Positions 26,421 to 38,389 of a stretch of DNA of 64,000 nucleotides are shown here, piece by piece. Source of the stretch: Toxoplasma gondii ME49 (lineage: Eukaryota; Apicomplexa; Conoidasida; Eucoccidiorida; Sarcocystidae). The notes under the pieces are model-generated. The model did not search any database. It was not told where the DNA came from and was given only the letters and a program-made list of their open reading frames with translations. The DNA lies in contig NC_031472.1 of NCBI RefSeq assembly GCF_000006565.2, forward strand, positions 62,001 to 126,000, in the 5' to 3' direction. The translations under genes were made by a program, and so were the position numbers. Numbering within the stretch: position 1 is the first letter of the stretch; the number at the start of each line of letters is the position of its first letter.

Positions 26421-27500
26421 CGTGAGGCGTCGCCACACGCAACAAGCTGCGTATTCGGAAACGAGTGAACTCTGATTGTTCTCTTCCGCAAACAGATTGG
26501 CCCACGCATCCCAGGCGAGACACACCGTCTCTAACAGATACAGAAAAAACGTCATCGCGTACACCGTTCAAGCTGTAGTTTCTTCACGGGGCCATGTTCG
26601 CCCCCAACGATAAAACATGCTACATCGTCCTCTCTCACTTTCTGTTCCTGTACAGCAGTCGCCACAGCGGGAATCTAACAGACAATCACACAGACTGCAG
26701 CAGGCGACACAGCGAGAATATCTCACATGGTACCCCAGACTGTTACCTCTCAACATCTGTGGCGGCGCCACGCGCAAGGCGTCCACAGTTCGTGCCAGAG
26801 CGACGTCGGACCTCTGGCTGGCACCTGCGGCGGAACCTAGACATCGCTACACTCTCCACACAGCGCTTCCGACGCGAGGCGACAAACCCTCAACACGTAA
26901 CCTCCATCACGTGTAGTCTCTGCATGGCCTGACGTCCGAGTCGAACTATAAGACCGGCTCTCTCATTCTCGCTCACTTGCGCTTCCTGTCAACAAGCAGC
27001 CAGGCCGTAAAACCACCTGCCAATCACACACAGCGAAGCACTTCTCACCCGGCCCTCCATGCGCTTCACACTTTCATCCTCTCCCGAAACCTGCGGCGCC
27101 GCGACACGCAATACGTCGAGAGTTTTCGCCAGAGTGCCGTCAGGTCTCCGGCTTGGGGAAAGTCTATCCCCTTGCCGGAGCGGACGCACAGTCCGTATGA
27201 CACGAACCAGAGGCACCTGATCGCAGAGTCCCCAACAACTGCAGGCTCTGCGTGGTGTGTTGTTTGCGTGGAACATCCTGACAAGAGCGCGCATCCCCGC
27301 CTACTCTCCTTGACTGGATATGCCCAACGATACCGCAAGAACACTGTGCACTGACAAACAGTTGAGCACACCTCACCCATTCCTGAACGTAAACACAAGC
27401 ATTCATACCGTACCAAAACCTGTGGCGCCCCAACAGGCAACATCTTGCATGGTGTGAGACTACGCCGGACTCCCCCCCCCCCACCCATCCGCCGCAGGTT
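26420..27500. repeat. Decaying edge of the satellite
   Basis: Monomer-start motifs persist in degraded form: GTGGCGGCGCCACGCGCAAGG near 26,760, TGCGGCGCCGCGACACGCAA near 27,091, and TGTGGCGCCCCAACAGG near 27,421. Divergence from the consensus rises steadily to the right until the repeat cannot be recognised beyond about 27.5 kb. A C-run (27,472-27,482) follows. This is the pattern expected at the edge of an array that is homogenised by unequal exchange in its interior only. Confidence 0.85.
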
Positions 27501-28790
27501 CCCCAAATGTAATATGGATCGGTGGCTGTTGATGGGTTCTGCAGCGCGTTCGTCCCTTGGAACCTTTTGCGGTGTTTTCTCCGGCAGACAACGCTGTTGC
27601 GTCAACTCACCCGCGAACCGCCATTCCATTATTAAGCCATATGATGGTGGCGGCTACAATGTAAGTTGCGCTCATCCTCCGAGAGGTGCAGCTCAGCTCG
27701 CCGTCACACTGGATTTTTTTCAACAACAGAGTTACACAGAAGCTAGCATCTCCCACAAAACGCTGCGTGTAGATTGGACACGTTAGCTCCAGCTAGGAAA
27801 AGGAAGCCCTCTTTCAGATCCGGTGACCCATGAAGACAGTCGCCGCTGGAGGTCCAAGATGCCGGTGAGAGTCGGGTTTGAGAGGTGAGAGTCCAGCGAT
27901 CGTGCCACGCCTGATTCGGCTACCATCTCGCTGATTTTTCCAAAGAGGCAACGTACGAGCTGTTCAGAGGACGGTCGAAAGATGCATCGCTTCTGTGCTT
28001 TCGGCTGAGAGCCCCGACCTCGTATGCCGAGAAAAAGTCTCACGTTTATGCGTCACGGATTCTGGTTCTTGAATCTAGGGAATGAGTCAATCTGACTATG
28101 CAACGTGGGCGAGTCGCCCTTGTGAGTTGTCATCATTGGTGCAAGTGCCGCCCATAGCGGTGACGGCATATCTTTCATGGCGGGGGAGGTCTGTTGCACG
28201 CCTTGCCGGAGCAAAGGTCAGTTCGACAGGCACAGACATCGGTTACTCGTGCAGCTGTTTGTTACCGACGGATGTTTCTCCAATCTTTCTCGGTGACCAC
28301 AAACCATCAACACGTGCGAGTCACCAAGACGTAGGTGACTCAGCAGGCATATGCAACAACAGACATCTAGAAGGGCTTCTCAATTTCAATGGCTGGCCAT
28401 TCCATCGCAGCGCACCTACACATGACGACCTCGCAGTGTGTAGAAGCGCGTCCACGTGTATTTTCCGGACACATCAGTCAGCATGTTCCGTTCTTTACCA
28501 GATCACGAGACCACGCCGTGAGACAAGGATCTGCACCGACAAAACCTGCGACTCCCTCTCACGGCCAGAAACTACATATGGAGCTCTCTGTGATGCTGTC
28601 TTGATGAGATGAAAGGAAGGTAAGCTATTGAACGAACAAGTCCTTGTGAATTCACGTGAACCACTCTGTCCAGGCTCACACAGTTCCGTATAGTCTCAGG
28701 TGCATCCGTGTATTCCGACTGCGACATGAAAGTGATGGTGCCCTCCAGGAGAACCCACATGAACCATGTTGCCTCTGCTCCAGTTTACAC
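27500..28790. other. non-repetitive stretch without a recognised gene
   Basis: The longest open frame here is a 176-codon plus-strand frame at 28,082-28,612. It has no domain, signal peptide or composition that I recognise, and its strand partner is also largely open, so I do not call it a gene. No repeat or RNA gene is visible. Confidence 0.5.
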
Positions 28791-28800
28791 CACTACACCC

Positions 28801-29280
28801 CAGCGGCGTCTTGTCGGTGCACGCGCTTACCCTCTGGACATGGGCAAGACGCACGTGACATAGGAATGTGAGTCTGAAATATCGGGACGCATGCAGGAAA
28901 AAGCCGTTTCCTGTTCGATGATATTCATACCATGAGAACACTTACTCGTGGTATATTTTCAGTGGAGTTCAATCAGCACCACCATTGCAGGCCGGATGCG
29001 GCAGGCATTCGATCATTTCCATTCTGAATATATGCCGCAGCGGCGTATCGTGGCTGCGTGTGCTTACTCTCTGTTACACAGGCAAGACGCTCGTGACAGA
29101 GGAAGGTGAGGTCCGTCTGACATATTGAGACACGTGCAGGAAAGAACCCACCTCCTTGTCGGTGACATTCTCGGCACGAGAACACAGACTGGCGGTATAT
29201 TTTCAGTGTAGTCCAATCGTCACGCACATTGTAGTGCGGGTGCGACAGGCATTCGACCCATTTGCAGTCTGAATATAAGC
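28801..29280. repeat. Two diverged tandem copies of a ~240-bp element
   Basis: Matching blocks occur in the same order in both halves: CAGCGGCGT at 28,801 and 29,038, GCAAGACGC..GTGACA.AGGAA, CGTGCAGGAAA-like segments, GTATATTTTCAGTG at 28,951 and 29,195, and AGGCATTCGA at 29,003 and 29,247. Offsets are 237-244 bp and overall identity is moderate, so the duplication is old. It is unrelated to the satellite to the left. No open frame is preserved between copies. Confidence 0.8.
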
Positions 29281-31760
29281 AGTGGCTTTCGCAGTATTCC
29301 CTGGTGACTGTTAACCCCTTCAGTCCTGCGGCTCCTACTCAACAGTGCATGCACGGCAGGCAGACAGTACTCCAGTCAATATTCTGCGTTCCTTGCCAGA
29401 GAGATACACGGATGACGCCTCTCACGGATAATATCCAGCCAGATGGGCATTCTGTTTGTGGAAGCTTTCTGGCGGCTCACAACCATGTAGTCGTGCTTCT
29501 GTCACAGGATGCAAATCCCTGCCTGGCCCGCAAAGGCGGTTTCATGTTGACAGCTTTCGATTCCATCGAAAACTGACTGTGACCTATACATTGGGACCGA
29601 TTCTTTGAGAAGGTAAATGAAGTACGAACACTGTTGTACGCCTTCACCGGGAGGAATCCGATCATCCGGGAAGACTGGTACGTGGCGGCGGAGCATGGAG
29701 AATCCAGAGGCCAGCAGAAGCTTACCGCCGTGACGTTCACGGCCGTCCTCACTGATTTTTGTGTTGGGCAGTGCACAGATTCTACTGTTCCATACCACAT
29801 GTCAACCCTGCGAAGATACTTCTGCAGCAGTTTTCGGATTTCTTTTACCACACCGTTCCTCCATGGAACAGTGCTCGTCCTGTTCGTCCGAGACTATTCC
29901 GTCATCCAATGTCAGCCGTCCCACAAGTCAACCATTCCTTCACGTTCACGGCCTTATGGGTTGCGTCCGTGAACTCATTCCCTACTATCTGATATAGAAC
30001 AGACTGGGTGCGCACAATGCGGACTTAAACTGAGGAGTCAAGGTCGCACCAACTACAAATTACGTCCACTTGTGCAGCTAAATTGAAACTCGGTTACACT
30101 CGTTTGACGCTGTCTTCCCGGCTAACTCAGCATCACACAAGTTGCGACGGGCAGCAGTAAAAAACATGAAGGTAAGCACAACTGCTATACAGTAATCACG
30201 ACAGAGCTTCAGTGCCAAATGATTTCAAGGCTCGGTGTATCCTCATCAACAGGTGTCCCGGTCGCAGCAATGTCATGACAAAGTCGCCCTAAACACTGTA
30301 AGCGAACACCTGCGGTACGACAACATTGCAGGCAGACAGTTGCAGCCCCAGTTCATTTACTGCAACCAACAGTGTTCCTGAAATCTACGTTCAGTGGATA
30401 CTATGGACAGTGGTTGCTGACAGGCAGTGGAATCACGCAGCACCAGCAAGGCCGATAGAGCAAGAAAGAACCGTGTTCCGGAGACGGTTCCCAGTCTACC
30501 TCATATTGCACTCTGTACATGACGGCCTCTGCCCACGTCCATTTGAATGTTTTTCTTCTGTGCTTGGTTTGCGTAAATATGCATATTTGCCTTCAAATAA
30601 CAAACTTTTTTCTACACCGCAACATGCATTGCGTGTTTGCCGGACGTGCACTTTGTGCAATGCAATTAAAGACACATTTCGCAGTTGCGAAGGCGCCGCC
30701 AGTCAATGAAGGAACCGGCGCGTATGAACAAGGCATGCACTGTTACCTCTGGGTCAACGCTGGGTGTGACAGATCGTACCACAAAAATCTGAGCCAGTTG
30801 ACATCGGAGAAAAGAGAATTCCCTCCAAGTTTAGTTGCATTCAGACCACCCCCTCCTATAGTGCGACCGCGAGCGTTGTTTCACTGATGCGGGCAATCTG
30901 GATCATTCATACCCACGAATGAGGTCGCCAACACATTTGAGGTGCTAGTCTTGAAGTCAAATTCGAAACCAATCTTGTCGCGAACCCAGCTGCGATGATA
31001 AGGATAGGATAAGTGCACGAGGAATGGGCGATCAGCAAGGTGTGTGGTACCAACTGACAGATTCATTCAAAAAGTAACTTCTGCTTCCTCAACTAATTGC
31101 CAAGCCGCCACTGATAAAAGTGCATTGGTCTTTAAACAAAGGATATTGCTATGTACATCTCACTTCCGCAGAGTACATTCCGGGCGCACACCCGAGAGAG
31201 TAGATTTTGTCGGATTCCTCCATTGGACGTCCACGACCCGATGCATCAAAGGCGAGAAAACGAGTCGCACCAGCTCTACATGCAGAGAAGGAATCACCTT
31301 GGGAGATAGGTAATGGGTGCGCGAGAAAAAACTTGTCTCACTGAGTGATTGGCAAATCACCTCATCACGTCTTCCTACATGAAAATGTGAAAGCAAGTCC
31401 CCAACGTATGTACCTCCATTTCAACGGTTTTTCGAGGATAGCCCTGACATCCTTCTGCAAACAAAACGGTTTTACGGTATTTCTACACTGGTCGCTTGCG
31501 TTTCTCTCTCCCGTCACCTCTATACAGCTGGAAAAACGTTAGTCAGCACAATACCACACGGTAGCTTTTCTGGTCTATGTACTGTCCGTCGCCATTTCAG
31601 ACTCGATGCAGGTTTCACTTCCATTTGTGTCGGTAGCCATTATCAAGGAACTGGGACTCACGTAACGCGCATGCGTTCCACCTACCAGTGGCGGACGAAC
31701 ATAAGGGCAACATTACAGAGTACTGTGTAACGAGGGATTTGTGATACAGAAACGAGCCGT
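29280..31760. other. non-repetitive stretch without a recognised gene
   Basis: Short open frames up to 127 codons occur on both strands, overlap each other, and show no recognisable domain. A locally A+T-rich segment lies at about 30,540-30,690. I see no tandem repeat, RNA gene or mobile element. Confidence 0.45.
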
Positions 31761-31762
31761 AT

Positions 31763-32063
31763 TTGCAGCGCCTGTTGACCAGCATAACGTACCGCCTGGA
31801 AAGCAAGAGTGACAGCACCGGCCAACGTATGAAGCTGCGTATGGCAATTCAGCGCATTCGTGTGAAGCGGACACAAATTAGCGCAGCCTATCAGGAGCGC
31901 ACGAAGAAAGACCGTGAGTGTACCTCTAGAACCAGTCTGAAAGGGACAAGTGATTCTATGCAACAGAAAGCAAGTAGTAGAGGGGAAACATCAGACCCGT
32001 TCACGTCCCGACACGGTGTTTGTAGGATGCGGGATATCATAATGCCTCCTGTGCGAAATAAAG
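31763..32063 (+). CDS. candidate internal exon, basic and serine-rich (unproven)
   Basis: This open stretch begins near ATTTGCAGCGCCTG and encodes a strongly basic, hydrophilic peptide rich in Lys, Arg, Ser and Thr. It ends at CGAAATAAAG|GTAAGAGGG (exon end at about 32,063), an excellent match to the AAG|GTAAGA donor consensus. I do not recognise the family, and I could not place a matching upstream or downstream exon with confidence. The composition could also arise by chance in A-rich DNA. Treat it as a pointer to a possible spliced gene on the plus strand rather than a gene call. Confidence 0.15.
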
Positions 32064-32109
32064 GTAAGAGGGAGCTTAGAAAAAGACACTGTTGGCCATG
32101 CGTCGGTTA

Positions 32110-34500
32110 ATTCAGTCTGTCGCTCTTTCAGCGCGTCACGCGACTGCTGAACTCAGGCGTCTTGCAAGCTAAAATGTCCAGGACTATACTTTTGTGTGTT
32201 ATCCATCCGTCATTTATGCCGACAATACTACCTAAGCTATTCCTCCCACCGGTAACTCAGCATTGCTGCTTCTTGTGGCATGCAGTCAACATTCCCAATC
32301 ATGACTTTTCATCGACAAAATGTTGCAATCAAATGCCAATACGTGTCCGTTTGTGGTTCAGGGGACAGAGGCTGGTTACGCACTGCCTAAAGAGGCGGAC
32401 AGTAAACGCATCAGGTGTTCTGTTGAGAAATCGTGACGAATAACTAATGGAAAACGCAGCAACTCGTTCTGTTGCACCGAACCGTGTCGTATACGAAATC
32501 GATTAGCGCCGTCGGTGATAACAAGCCATGTTCTATGTAGCTTCCGAAAAAGATGAGAAAAAAACATTAGGAGTGAAAGATGATTAAGTAACACCGAGAT
32601 ATGTTCCGAAGGAGTGTATGAGCTTTCATGGAGTAGAGTACACAAACGTGTCAAGAGAAACCATGTGGCGACAAAAAAGCAGACATCTCGTTTTTGAATG
32701 CAGCTACATCACCGTCTGGAACGAGTTGTGCAAAGCCTTGCTGAAAAGACATGTTTCAGCGCCGCCATACCAGCTGAAAGAAATGTAAGCTCGCAGCATT
32801 CACCGTCGCAAGCTCGTATTGATATACAGAAATACGAAGGAGAACAGTCAGGCCAGCCTAAGTCACAAAGAACTTCATATGTGTGCCGGCAAGCGACAAA
32901 CAACACTTACAGCCTTAACGCCCGCGAGGGGAAAAAGGGGTGTGAGGTGCAAAATGCAAACTGCTGCTGCGACCCACTTACAGAAGCAAAGTGCGACAGC
33001 TGAAGGCACTCTGAAGATAGTACACTATATCAGCATCTACTCATGTTCTCTGGATACCAGAAAATATATTCTAAATTTATCCATGATGAGGCTTCGTTCT
33101 AGTATCCCAAGCTTCCCCTTACAATCTTCGGGTAAGCAAATTGCATTCTCGCGCGGGGTCGCCCTTGAATAGCGTGAAGGACAAAGTCAAGTCATCCACA
33201 AATTTCCACATGACAACGGAGGCACGTCCACATTGGCTAGCTCGCAGCTTCATTCCCGTTGGCCTAGCATTCGCGACGATAGTGCCTGAGGACAAGCCGT
33301 TTCTTACAGCCTGGGCACCACATGTCACAGTAGACAACCACGCAGTCACATGAGAGAAACGCGCAAAATTCTTACGGCAGTCTTGGCGTTGCAAAACGTT
33401 GTGTGGCGATGTGCATGGATCACGTTTGTTGAAATGAGAAAGCTCTGCTGGATAGGCGTGACACAATCCCGCAGATGAAAGAGGCTTACAATCTGCCGGT
33501 GTATACCCCGAAAAAACGTCACTTTGACTTCATTGACCAACATGAGGTATCGAGTCGCGTAGGTGGCGACGCATTTGTGTGGCTGGGACGCTGCTGGTCA
33601 GGTGCATGGGCTCAATGCTTACTGCCTGATTGTGAATGAGGAAGAGCTAACAGAAACCAATTTTGCTTGTTGCATCATGTGTTTTGTTGTCCCATCTGTT
33701 GTTAAACGGCGAAGTTAACCAGACAATGGGACTGCTACGCGTCAGCACTGTTTCGCTCACGCCCTGCACCGGCCAAGAGAAATTGTGCAAGTCCAAGAAA
33801 TGACTTCGAGCAGTTCGCTGCAAGCAAGATGAAACTCCAAGACAAATCACATTCTTCCAACTTTCAGATGAATGCCAGAGTGTCACATGCGTTTAGGATA
33901 TTCCAAAGCTCAAGCACCTTATCCAACCCTGTTGACTCTTGTGTTGAGCTCGCACAGCTAAATTCCCAAACAGATTTCACGTAAACAATATCCAATGGTA
34001 TTCCGTTCCGAAGTCAAATAGTGCGCGCATCAGCTGGTGAGCGCTAAATATCACTCTTTTGATTAGTTCATGCGCTGTGATGTATGCGACTATGCATCGC
34101 AGAAACGGCATTATCTTATGGTTCAGCGATGTTCCTATCTTGACGTTGATGAGGTTTCGATTTGTTTCTTACAGCAAGAAACTCTTACTTGCTACAGGGG
34201 CAAGAAACGCCAATGTGTGAACGCAAGACCGACAATTATGGTTTCCGTTGATTGCAGCGTAGGAAGGGTGGAAGTGGCTGCCCACAGTGACGCTACCACA
34301 GTTACGACTCGGGAGAAAATGGTGTACCACAATCAACAGTTACGATCAGGATGCTATGCCTTTAAGCCTGAAACACTTTTCTGGAGATCGAAGTGATACA
34401 CAGTCAAGCCCCCGTTCGATGGCTTCTCTAAGTAATACCTTCATTGTGGCGGGATTTGCTGAGCCATGTGGCAAAAGGAATTCAAACGAGACCTATTGGC
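32110..34500. other. stretch without a recognised gene
   Basis: Only short overlapping frames (at most about 117 codons) are present. None carries a recognisable motif, and no repeat is seen. Confidence 0.4.
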
Positions 34501-34526
34501 GTTGAGGCGTCAAAGTACATGGCTGG

Positions 34527-34904
34527 GTGCCCCTTTTTCACGGTGCTCGGTGTCAACTACCCGGATCCCGGTACCTGTTCTTGTTAACTCTTCCTGTTTT
34601 GCTACATGAACCTGCCATTGCACCTGCACAGCATCAACAGCTGCCTTTCCAGGACGAACCGTACGATGTTCGTGCTTCTCCGGTCAGTGATATATCCGAT
34701 TGCTACTGGACCAAAAAAGACAATGTTCCTGTAGTTCGGCGTCGAAATGTTAGCTCGCACTTGAAAGACGGTGACAGCCCAGTCGTCCTACCACGCAAGC
34801 GGGCTCTTTCTCTTGCACGGCGGGGTGCCACCGACCAGCGCTACAACAGTAATCAGGTTCTGTCGTCTTTGTGGCCAGCACCAAACTCCCAGAAACATTC
34901 CTGA
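34527..34904 (+). CDS. candidate first exon with signal-peptide-like start (unproven)
   Basis: A 125-codon frame opens with ATG and has a hydrophobic stretch near residues 16-29 (LFLLTLPVLLHE) followed by a polar, Pro/Asp/Arg-containing region. That is the layout of a secreted coccidian protein. A GTCAGT donor-like site lies at 34,683 and a pyrimidine-rich TTTGTGGCCAG acceptor-like site at 34,878, so a spliced gene is conceivable, but the joined frame was not convincing. There is no recognisable domain. The frame downstream at 34,871-35,149 also looks moderately protein-like. It may be a decayed member of a secreted gene family or chance. Confidence 0.15.
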   Translation: MPLFHGARCQLPGSRYLFLLTLPVLLHEPAIAPAQHQQLPFQDEPYDVRASPVSDISDCYWTKKDNVPVVRRRNVSSHLKDGDSPVVLPRKRALSLARRGATDQRYNSNQVLSSLWPAPNSQKHS

Positions 34905-35370
34905 GCAACTGGTGCATCGACGTAGTTGCAGAATGCAGTCATGTCCGTCACTGGACTCTATCAGGGGGACGTCCCTGCGCCCACGTCACCGCTCACAATC
35001 TTCACGAAGACATAAAGGGAAACAGTTCCAGTCAATCTTTAGCGGCAGAAGCTACGGAATATGCATTTCACGTCATAAAAGGACGGAAGGATCCGCACTA
35101 TAACAATGACGCAATCTGTCCTCGTACACGTGAGCTGAACACGAGGTAGTTTGCATGTTTGCCGGTGAAGTATACATTTTGCCACTGCATCCCCCAGCTT
35201 CAATCTCTACAATCGGAAGTGCGACATCACAGCCACAAGAATAGAGAACCACGGAGCCCGTACAACACGTCGGTACGTATATCCATCCCTCTCGTTGATA
35301 TATCAGAGTGAATCATTGCTGCGCAAAGCTTCCTTGTTTGTAGAAGTCACCGGGAAAAAGTACTCTAGTT

Positions 35371-35829
35371 TTGGCCGTGACATACAACAAAGACAACGGA
35401 TCGCCTGCAGTGTACGATCAGAATGATATCCACTCACTCCCTGAGGGTTGGAGAGATACAGGTAATGGCGTATCGTCACATCTTCCTGTGTACTGCTCAA
35501 TTCCTCCGAGGCAACTCTACGTTGGCTTCCGCGTACCCATTGCATCGGCCGAACGTAAAAGATTTTCCCGTTGCTCCGGTTTCCGACAAAAAAGAAACAC
35601 GAAACGCATGTACCAGCAGCTGGCGAAACAAGTGACCCTTTGCTCGTACATCATTCGCCGCGAGGATGAGGTGGTTTGTCACATATCTGTTCTGATCGCA
35701 TCTGCACAGCATTCCGCCGCATCAATAGGTATAGGCTCTCTTTTCATGAGTGACTACGAAGTGTATATCACAGTGGGTTGTACGGAGTGGCTCCGTCAGT
35801 GCCTGCTTCTGTCAGGTGTAGAGTACTGA
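35371..35829 (+). CDS. unrecognised 152-codon open frame (low confidence)
   Basis: This uninterrupted plus-strand frame contains five cysteines and no obvious signal peptide or membrane segment. Overlapping frames are open in another plus frame (35,423-35,635) and on the minus strand, which lowers the chance that it is coding. I do not recognise any domain. It lies about 220 bp downstream of the signal-peptide-like region at 34.5-35.1 kb and could be a further exon of the same locus, but no splice pair links them convincingly. Confidence 0.12.
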   Translation: MAVTYNKDNGSPAVYDQNDIHSLPEGWRDTGNGVSSHLPVYCSIPPRQLYVGFRVPIASAERKRFSRCSGFRQKRNTKRMYQQLAKQVTLCSYIIRREDEVVCHISVLIASAQHSAASIGIGSLFMSDYEVYITVGCTEWLRQCLLLSGVEY

Positions 35830-37830
35830 ACACGCAAACGCCAATGGATGCCTTCAAGGCAGTATACTCTTCCCAGGCACGCGGCATCTGCAGATTCGCA
35901 AGCGGCACCAACGTCAATTTTTGCTCACCATGTTCACCGTGCGACATCGGTCCGATCGCAAAGCAATGAAATCCTTCTGTGTCCTTCCAGCAGAACGCGC
36001 TGACGCCGTGAACAACACCGAACACTGTTCTGCGTAGGCAGCCAAGATAGCCAGACCGACACATCAGTCATCCTTCTAGCTTCATCCGTTTGAATCATGT
36101 TCGTGTCGCTTCAGTTCATCGGAAGCACTGAGGTGTTCTCTCCTGACAAAGGGTGTTTGCGACTCGTACCCGTGGCAAACGCAGATCCTTCCAAGTGCCC
36201 TTCAGCCGTCAATGTGGTTCCCGAGAACACAACCACATTGCCAAACTCGTGACACTTCGTAAAACACCCACGTCATCGCATCCCCAAAAACAACGAAGAA
36301 CTCACATTCTGTGACTCATTAGTGCAACAGAGCTGAACTAGCAATTGTGCAGGGAACCGCAGACGTCGGAAGACATCCAGACGAATCAAAGATTGTCTTG
36401 TCACCTGAGAAAATACTTATTTGAGTTTACAAATATTGGAGATAGCTCACAGGATGTCGCGTTTTGATGTTCCTCAGCAAGGAAGGTTACGCAATTTCAG
36501 TACCGTGTCGAAGTGAAGATGCAAATAACCGCGTCGTTTACCACAAAATCAGCTTTCGCCATCGTCGAGCAGCGGTCACGATAATGAGCGTCTAAGCCCA
36601 TCTTCTGCTATCGCTTGCGCGCCAGCTTGCCGGCTTGCTTCATTTAGTTCGCTGCTTTCAGGATGGTACGTGCCTCCACGTATGTCAACGTGAAATCGTA
36701 ACGATCTTCCGTTTCCACCATGCGCCTGTTGAAGGAAGTTGTGCTTTTGTAGCTGACATCCAGTCACCGAAAGGAACATTCTATTGTTGAATCAAAATTT
36801 GCGTACGAGATGTTCTTCATCAGTAAGTACGCTCTCGGAGCTTGCACCGTGAGATCCAACACAAACAGACGTTATCTGAAAGAATGCTAACACTAGAATA
36901 CTGCATATGAGGACGTATTTCATAAAAGCAACCCCGCAAATAGAGCAGTGATTTGTCAGCAGCATTTCCTCAGCACGTCAGGGTGCGTACTTCCACGAAG
37001 ATTGTGGCTGAGTGTATTAATGGAACTGACACCAAATAGTCTTACATTCTTCCCACGCCAGTTGGAAAATGCACGTTCGACCATTCCCGAAATAAACTAG
37101 CGAGAGGCCCTTCGGTTCTTCCTACTGCAAGAGTGACAACTAGTCCTGCGACACTGCCTACTTGCGCAAGCGATGTCTTCTGAAGACTGTCGACTTGTGT
37201 GGTTGGTCTACCCAACATATGACAAGCCAAAGAGCATGCCACTGACCTCATGACCCACAGTTGCAGACTTGTGGACGAGTAACGGCGCCTAGTGGGTACC
37301 GATGTAGATAGATATTGGCTACCGGAATACGGCGGAATAAGCAAATTCTCTGGCAACTGAAAGGAGACGCATGCCAGATATACAGCCCAGTGCACGTCAC
37401 CAACCAGGTCCGGAAGTGACACAGGTCCGACCAGCGTTCTCATCCCCTGTCGACGCGAATAACCGTCCCGTTCACGTACCATCAAAAGCTGCGTTTCAGC
37501 ATCGATGGTGTGAAACGTTTAGAACAGTACAAATCGTATGCTGCGTATAGTTTCCTGAGGCGCTCTAGGTGTATACCTGATCGCTTTGTCGCGTCTGCAC
37601 CATTCTAGTGAGGACACCACAAAGCCAGTGAGCACTTCTTTGCTACCAGAGCCGCGGTGCCTCGGCTCCGCATTCTTGTGGAGGTATCGTGGATCCACTC
37701 AGACGTCTACGGTTGTTCGTTCTCCTCAAAGCCATAGTCGCACATGCGAATGTGGTCTCTCACATCCTTCAGCTGTATCACATAGCAACATCCATCAACT
37801 ACTACCACCTTCTTGATCTGCGAAACGACA
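35830..37830. other. stretch without a recognised gene
   Basis: A 147-codon minus-strand frame (37,042-37,485) is the longest. It has no recognised domain and no supported splice partners. Nothing repetitive is visible. Confidence 0.4.
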
Positions 37831-37833
37831 CTC

Positions 37834-38385
37834 TCACAGTGCTAAGGCACTCATAGCAAGACCGAGCAAATTGAGCCTGAGACGTTTGACACCTGGGGGA
37901 TGAAGGTGCGATGGACTTGTAGATCCGGATGAGAAAGACGGCATGAGGAGAGACAGAACTACAACACTGTTTCCAATGTATACTAGAGCACTCTCTTCCG
38001 CAAAGTCGTCTGGAAGGAAAGAAAATCCAAAACCGCTCTCGTGTGTGGGAAGACCTGGAGAAGCCAGGTCAGGTTCTACGTACACAGAGTGCGTGTCTCT
38101 CTCCACAGCAACAATCTTGCCTGAAAAAGACCCATATTCTTCAGATATGAAGAATAAGTGGCGCTCTGTGCATCCCGTAGTTTCCTGAAATTTTGCCCCT
38201 CTTTTGTACCCTCGTATGTGTGTGTGCACGTTCGCACTAGGGATGACTCGCCTAAAGAACGAGGCAGCCCCGTCCTGTGATAGTGACTCAGACAAGTACA
38301 TTTCGACACGATTCGTGCAGCCAATACGGCGGCGTGCAGAGTGGCCACCCTCAGAGGCGTCAACTACACACCTGACCTTGTACAC
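37834..38385 (-). CDS. candidate C-terminal exon of a secreted, possibly GPI-anchored protein
   Basis: A 183-codon frame reads leftward and ends at 37,834. Visible features are cysteines at residues 6, 23 and 72; an aromatic, beta-rich-looking core (residues 77-146, for example HLFFISEEYGSFSGKIVAV and ALVYIGNSVVVLSLL); then a Ser/Gly/Pro spacer (149-165) and a terminal hydrophobic run of 13 residues (LNLLGLAMSALAL) directly before the stop. Small residues, a spacer and a short hydrophobic tail are the layout of a GPI-attachment signal. That is a reading of composition, not proof. The exon may start at TGTGTAG|TTGACGCC near 38,366, because no signal peptide is in frame upstream. Subtelomeric multigene families of secreted proteins are known in this group, but I cannot assign this one to a family. 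Confidence 0.35.
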   Translation of the reverse strand: MYKVRCVVDASEGGHSARRRIGCTNRVEMYLSESLSQDGAASFFRRVIPSANVHTHIRGYKRGAKFQETTGCTERHLFFISEEYGSFSGKIVAVERDTHSVYVEPDLASPGLPTHESGFGFSFLPDDFAEESALVYIGNSVVVLSLLMPSFSSGSTSPSHLHPPGVKRLRLNLLGLAMSALAL

Positions 38386-38389
38386 AATT

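Noticed and set aside
27150..27180. Imperfect hairpin CGGCTTGGGGA..TCCCCTTGCCG
   Set aside because: It is a single imperfect palindrome inside a decayed satellite monomer, not repeated elsewhere, with no context for a regulatory RNA.
336..27500. CRISPR-like regular repetition
   Set aside because: Units are about 340-350 bp with no short direct repeats and unique spacers, and the genome is clearly eukaryotic.
27066..27629. 187-codon minus-strand frame
   Set aside because: It lies across decayed satellite monomers and a C-run, and its peptide lacks any recognisable feature.
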